Origin: Nitratireductor sp. B36
GTDB lineage: Bacteria > Pseudomonadota > Alphaproteobacteria > Rhizobiales > Rhizobiaceae
DNA length: 64,000 nt
NCBI RefSeq assembly: GCF_020833685.1
Contig: NZ_JACKZY010000003.1
Span: 1 to 64,000 of the forward strand
Reading direction: 5' to 3'
Of this stretch, positions 62,900 to 64,000 are shown one piece after another. How positions within the stretch are numbered: position 1 is the stretch's first letter; every line of letters begins with the position of its first letter. The notes beneath the pieces are model-generated. The model saw only the letters and a list, made by a program, of their open reading frames with translations. It was not told the DNA's origin and did no database searches. The position numbers were made by a program, and so were the translations under genes.

Positions 62900-64000
62900 T
62901 CACGCAGGGCCAGCTTCGATCGCGCCTCCGTTCTGATCAGCCAGACTGAAGTTGCTGATGAGAAAAGCGGTCGCAGATTTCTCCGCGAAGGGGATCCATG
63001 CGACGCGATCAAGTGAGAAATCGGGATGATAGGCGTGGAAGAGCGCTTTCTCGCGTCGTGCCTCTTCCACCCGATTGCTGCGCATCAGCGCCCCTATCTT
63101 AAGAAACCGCGCGTAAAAATAGCGCGGCGAGAGACCAAGTGAGGCCTCGGCCGCGGCAATGGCGTCATCCCATTGCTCCTCAAAACAACAGGCGGCGGCG
63201 AGTTCTCCGAGATTATGGAAACCGTAAATGTCGAACGGACTGAGCTGTCGTGCCGTTTTGAAGAGGGGGATAGCCTTACGTGCCTCCCCCAAAAGCAGAT
63301 AGGCGCTGCCCATCGCCGAATGCGCAAAGGCGAAACTGGGGTTGATCTGCAGTGCTTCATGCAGGTGCTCGATTGCCGCTTTCGGCTGTCCACGCATGAT
63401 CGCGACCGCGCCAAGATGCGCGTGAGGGCGTGCGTCCTGGCTGTCCATCAAGAGCGATCTGCGGGAGAAATCCGTCACCTTATCGAGATCATCGCCGGCT
63501 CCAGAGCGTAACCAGCCCCGCCAGAAATACCACCATGCCAGTTCGTTGAGTACGGCGCTGGAGTTGGGAGCCTTTCGACTCGCTTCGCCAAGACAGTCAA
63601 GGGCCAGCGCTGTGTCTTCGCGTGAGCGACGCTGCATGTGCCAGCGCGCGCGTCGCACAAGCTGCCACGTTTCGAGGCTTTCCCAAGGAACCTGAAAGGT
63701 GCGCGCCTGCTCCACCCTCTCAACCTCCTTTTCCAACATCGAAACGATTTGGCCGCCGATCTCATCGTTGATCAGTGAAACCTCGTCGAGCGGTCGGCGG
63801 AAGCCGCGCGACCAGACCAGTCTTTCGTTCGCTGCGTCGGTTAACGTTATGACGAGATCGAAATAGCCGCTCGCGCGTGCGAGCCTGCCATCGACAAGAT
63901 AGCGCGCGCCAAGCGCACTTCCGGTCTTGCGCGCACCCAGTGTCTTGTCTCTGAATTGAAAGCTCGACTCCCGCGCGATCACCGGCAGCCAGCGTGTGCT
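62900..64000 (-). CDS. TolB-like/TPR-domain protein, 3' part only (possible adenylate cyclase)
   Basis: The frame is open through the right edge, so the N-terminus is missing. The visible 366 residues begin with the TolB/FlgO-like domain common in these proteins (WLPVIARESSFQFR, LGARYLVDGRLARASGYFDL, ANERLVWSRGFRRPLDE). TPR repeats follow, with ALQINPSFAFAHSAMGSAYL the clearest. In rhizobia this arrangement is typical of class III adenylate cyclases and of CadC-like regulators, whose catalytic or DNA-binding domain would lie beyond base 64000. It is 60 bases upstream of the P450-peroxidase gene on the same strand. Confidence 0.8.
   Translation of the reverse strand, partial: STRWLPVIARESSFQFRDKTLGARKTGSALGARYLVDGRLARASGYFDLVITLTDAANERLVWSRGFRRPLDEVSLINDEIGGQIVSMLEKEVERVEQARTFQVPWESLETWQLVRRARWHMQRRSREDTALALDCLGEASRKAPNSSAVLNELAWWYFWRGWLRSGAGDDLDKVTDFSRRSLLMDSQDARPHAHLGAVAIMRGQPKAAIEHLHEALQINPSFAFAHSAMGSAYLLLGEARKAIPLFKTARQLSPFDIYGFHNLGELAAACCFEEQWDDAIAAAEASLGLSPRYFYARFLKIGALMRSNRVEEARREKALFHAYHPDFSLDRVAWIPFAEKSATAFLISNFSLADQNGGAIEAGPA

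Overview
The window is GC-rich, densely coding, chromosome-like DNA from an alphaproteobacterium. The likely order is Hyphomicrobiales (Rhizobiales), near Phyllobacteriaceae such as Mesorhizobium or Nitratireductor. This rests on the soluble FdsGBAD formate dehydrogenase, several solute-uptake operons, an Mrp protein without the usual CxxC, and short palindromic repeats of the rhizobial type (around 7.2, 13.1, 29.2, 38.1 and 46.5 kb). I see no rRNA, tRNA, CRISPR array, insertion sequence or prophage.

Layout. 0.3-2 kb: an ECF42-type sigma factor with its DGPF (YciI-like) partner. 2-6.7 kb: a sialic acid module, with a SiaPQM-type TRAP transporter and a GntR regulator divergent from nanA, and a perfect 15-bp palindrome between them. 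7.3-15.7 kb: a probable peptidoglycan-recycling operon (murQ, peptide-type ABC transporter, cytosolic serine hydrolase, anmK). 15.9-24.1 kb: pgi, a MocR regulator, chrA, coxG, an enoyl-CoA isomerase, mrp and a LysR regulator. 24.2-30.5 kb: fdsGBA-fdhD-fdsD. 30.5-34.9 kb: pyrC, then a flavin monooxygenase/cupin pair divergent from an AraC regulator. 34.9-38.1 kb: a MurR/RpiR regulator divergent from murA-nagK. 38.3-46.5 kb: fadD with a histone-like tail, a DUF924 gene and dppABCDF. 46.5-48.2 kb: a tandem 157-bp repeat, a GcvA-type LysR gene and an unlisted 59-aa ORF with a strong ribosome binding site. 48.2-51.7 kb: a TRAP transporter plus universal stress protein closely matching the ectoine system TeaABCD. 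52.2-57.6 kb: an opp-type operon. 58-64 kb: a Crp/Fnr regulator, a 1387-residue protein joining a cytochrome P450 to a DyP-type peroxidase through a membrane-anchored middle, and the 3' part of a TolB-like/TPR gene that runs off the edge.

How it fits together. Amino-sugar metabolism is a recurring theme: sialic acid import and cleavage, and anhydro-MurNAc phosphorylation and etherase steps leading to GlcNAc-6-P. A nearly identical AT-rich near-palindrome lies upstream of murQ and between the MurR-like gene and murA, 20 kb apart, so both may be one regulon. The most unusual object is the P450-DyP fusion. Its P450 half keeps the heme-thiolate and ExxR motifs but lacks the I-helix acid and threonine used for O2 activation. 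That suggests a peroxide-driven enzyme rather than a classical monooxygenase.
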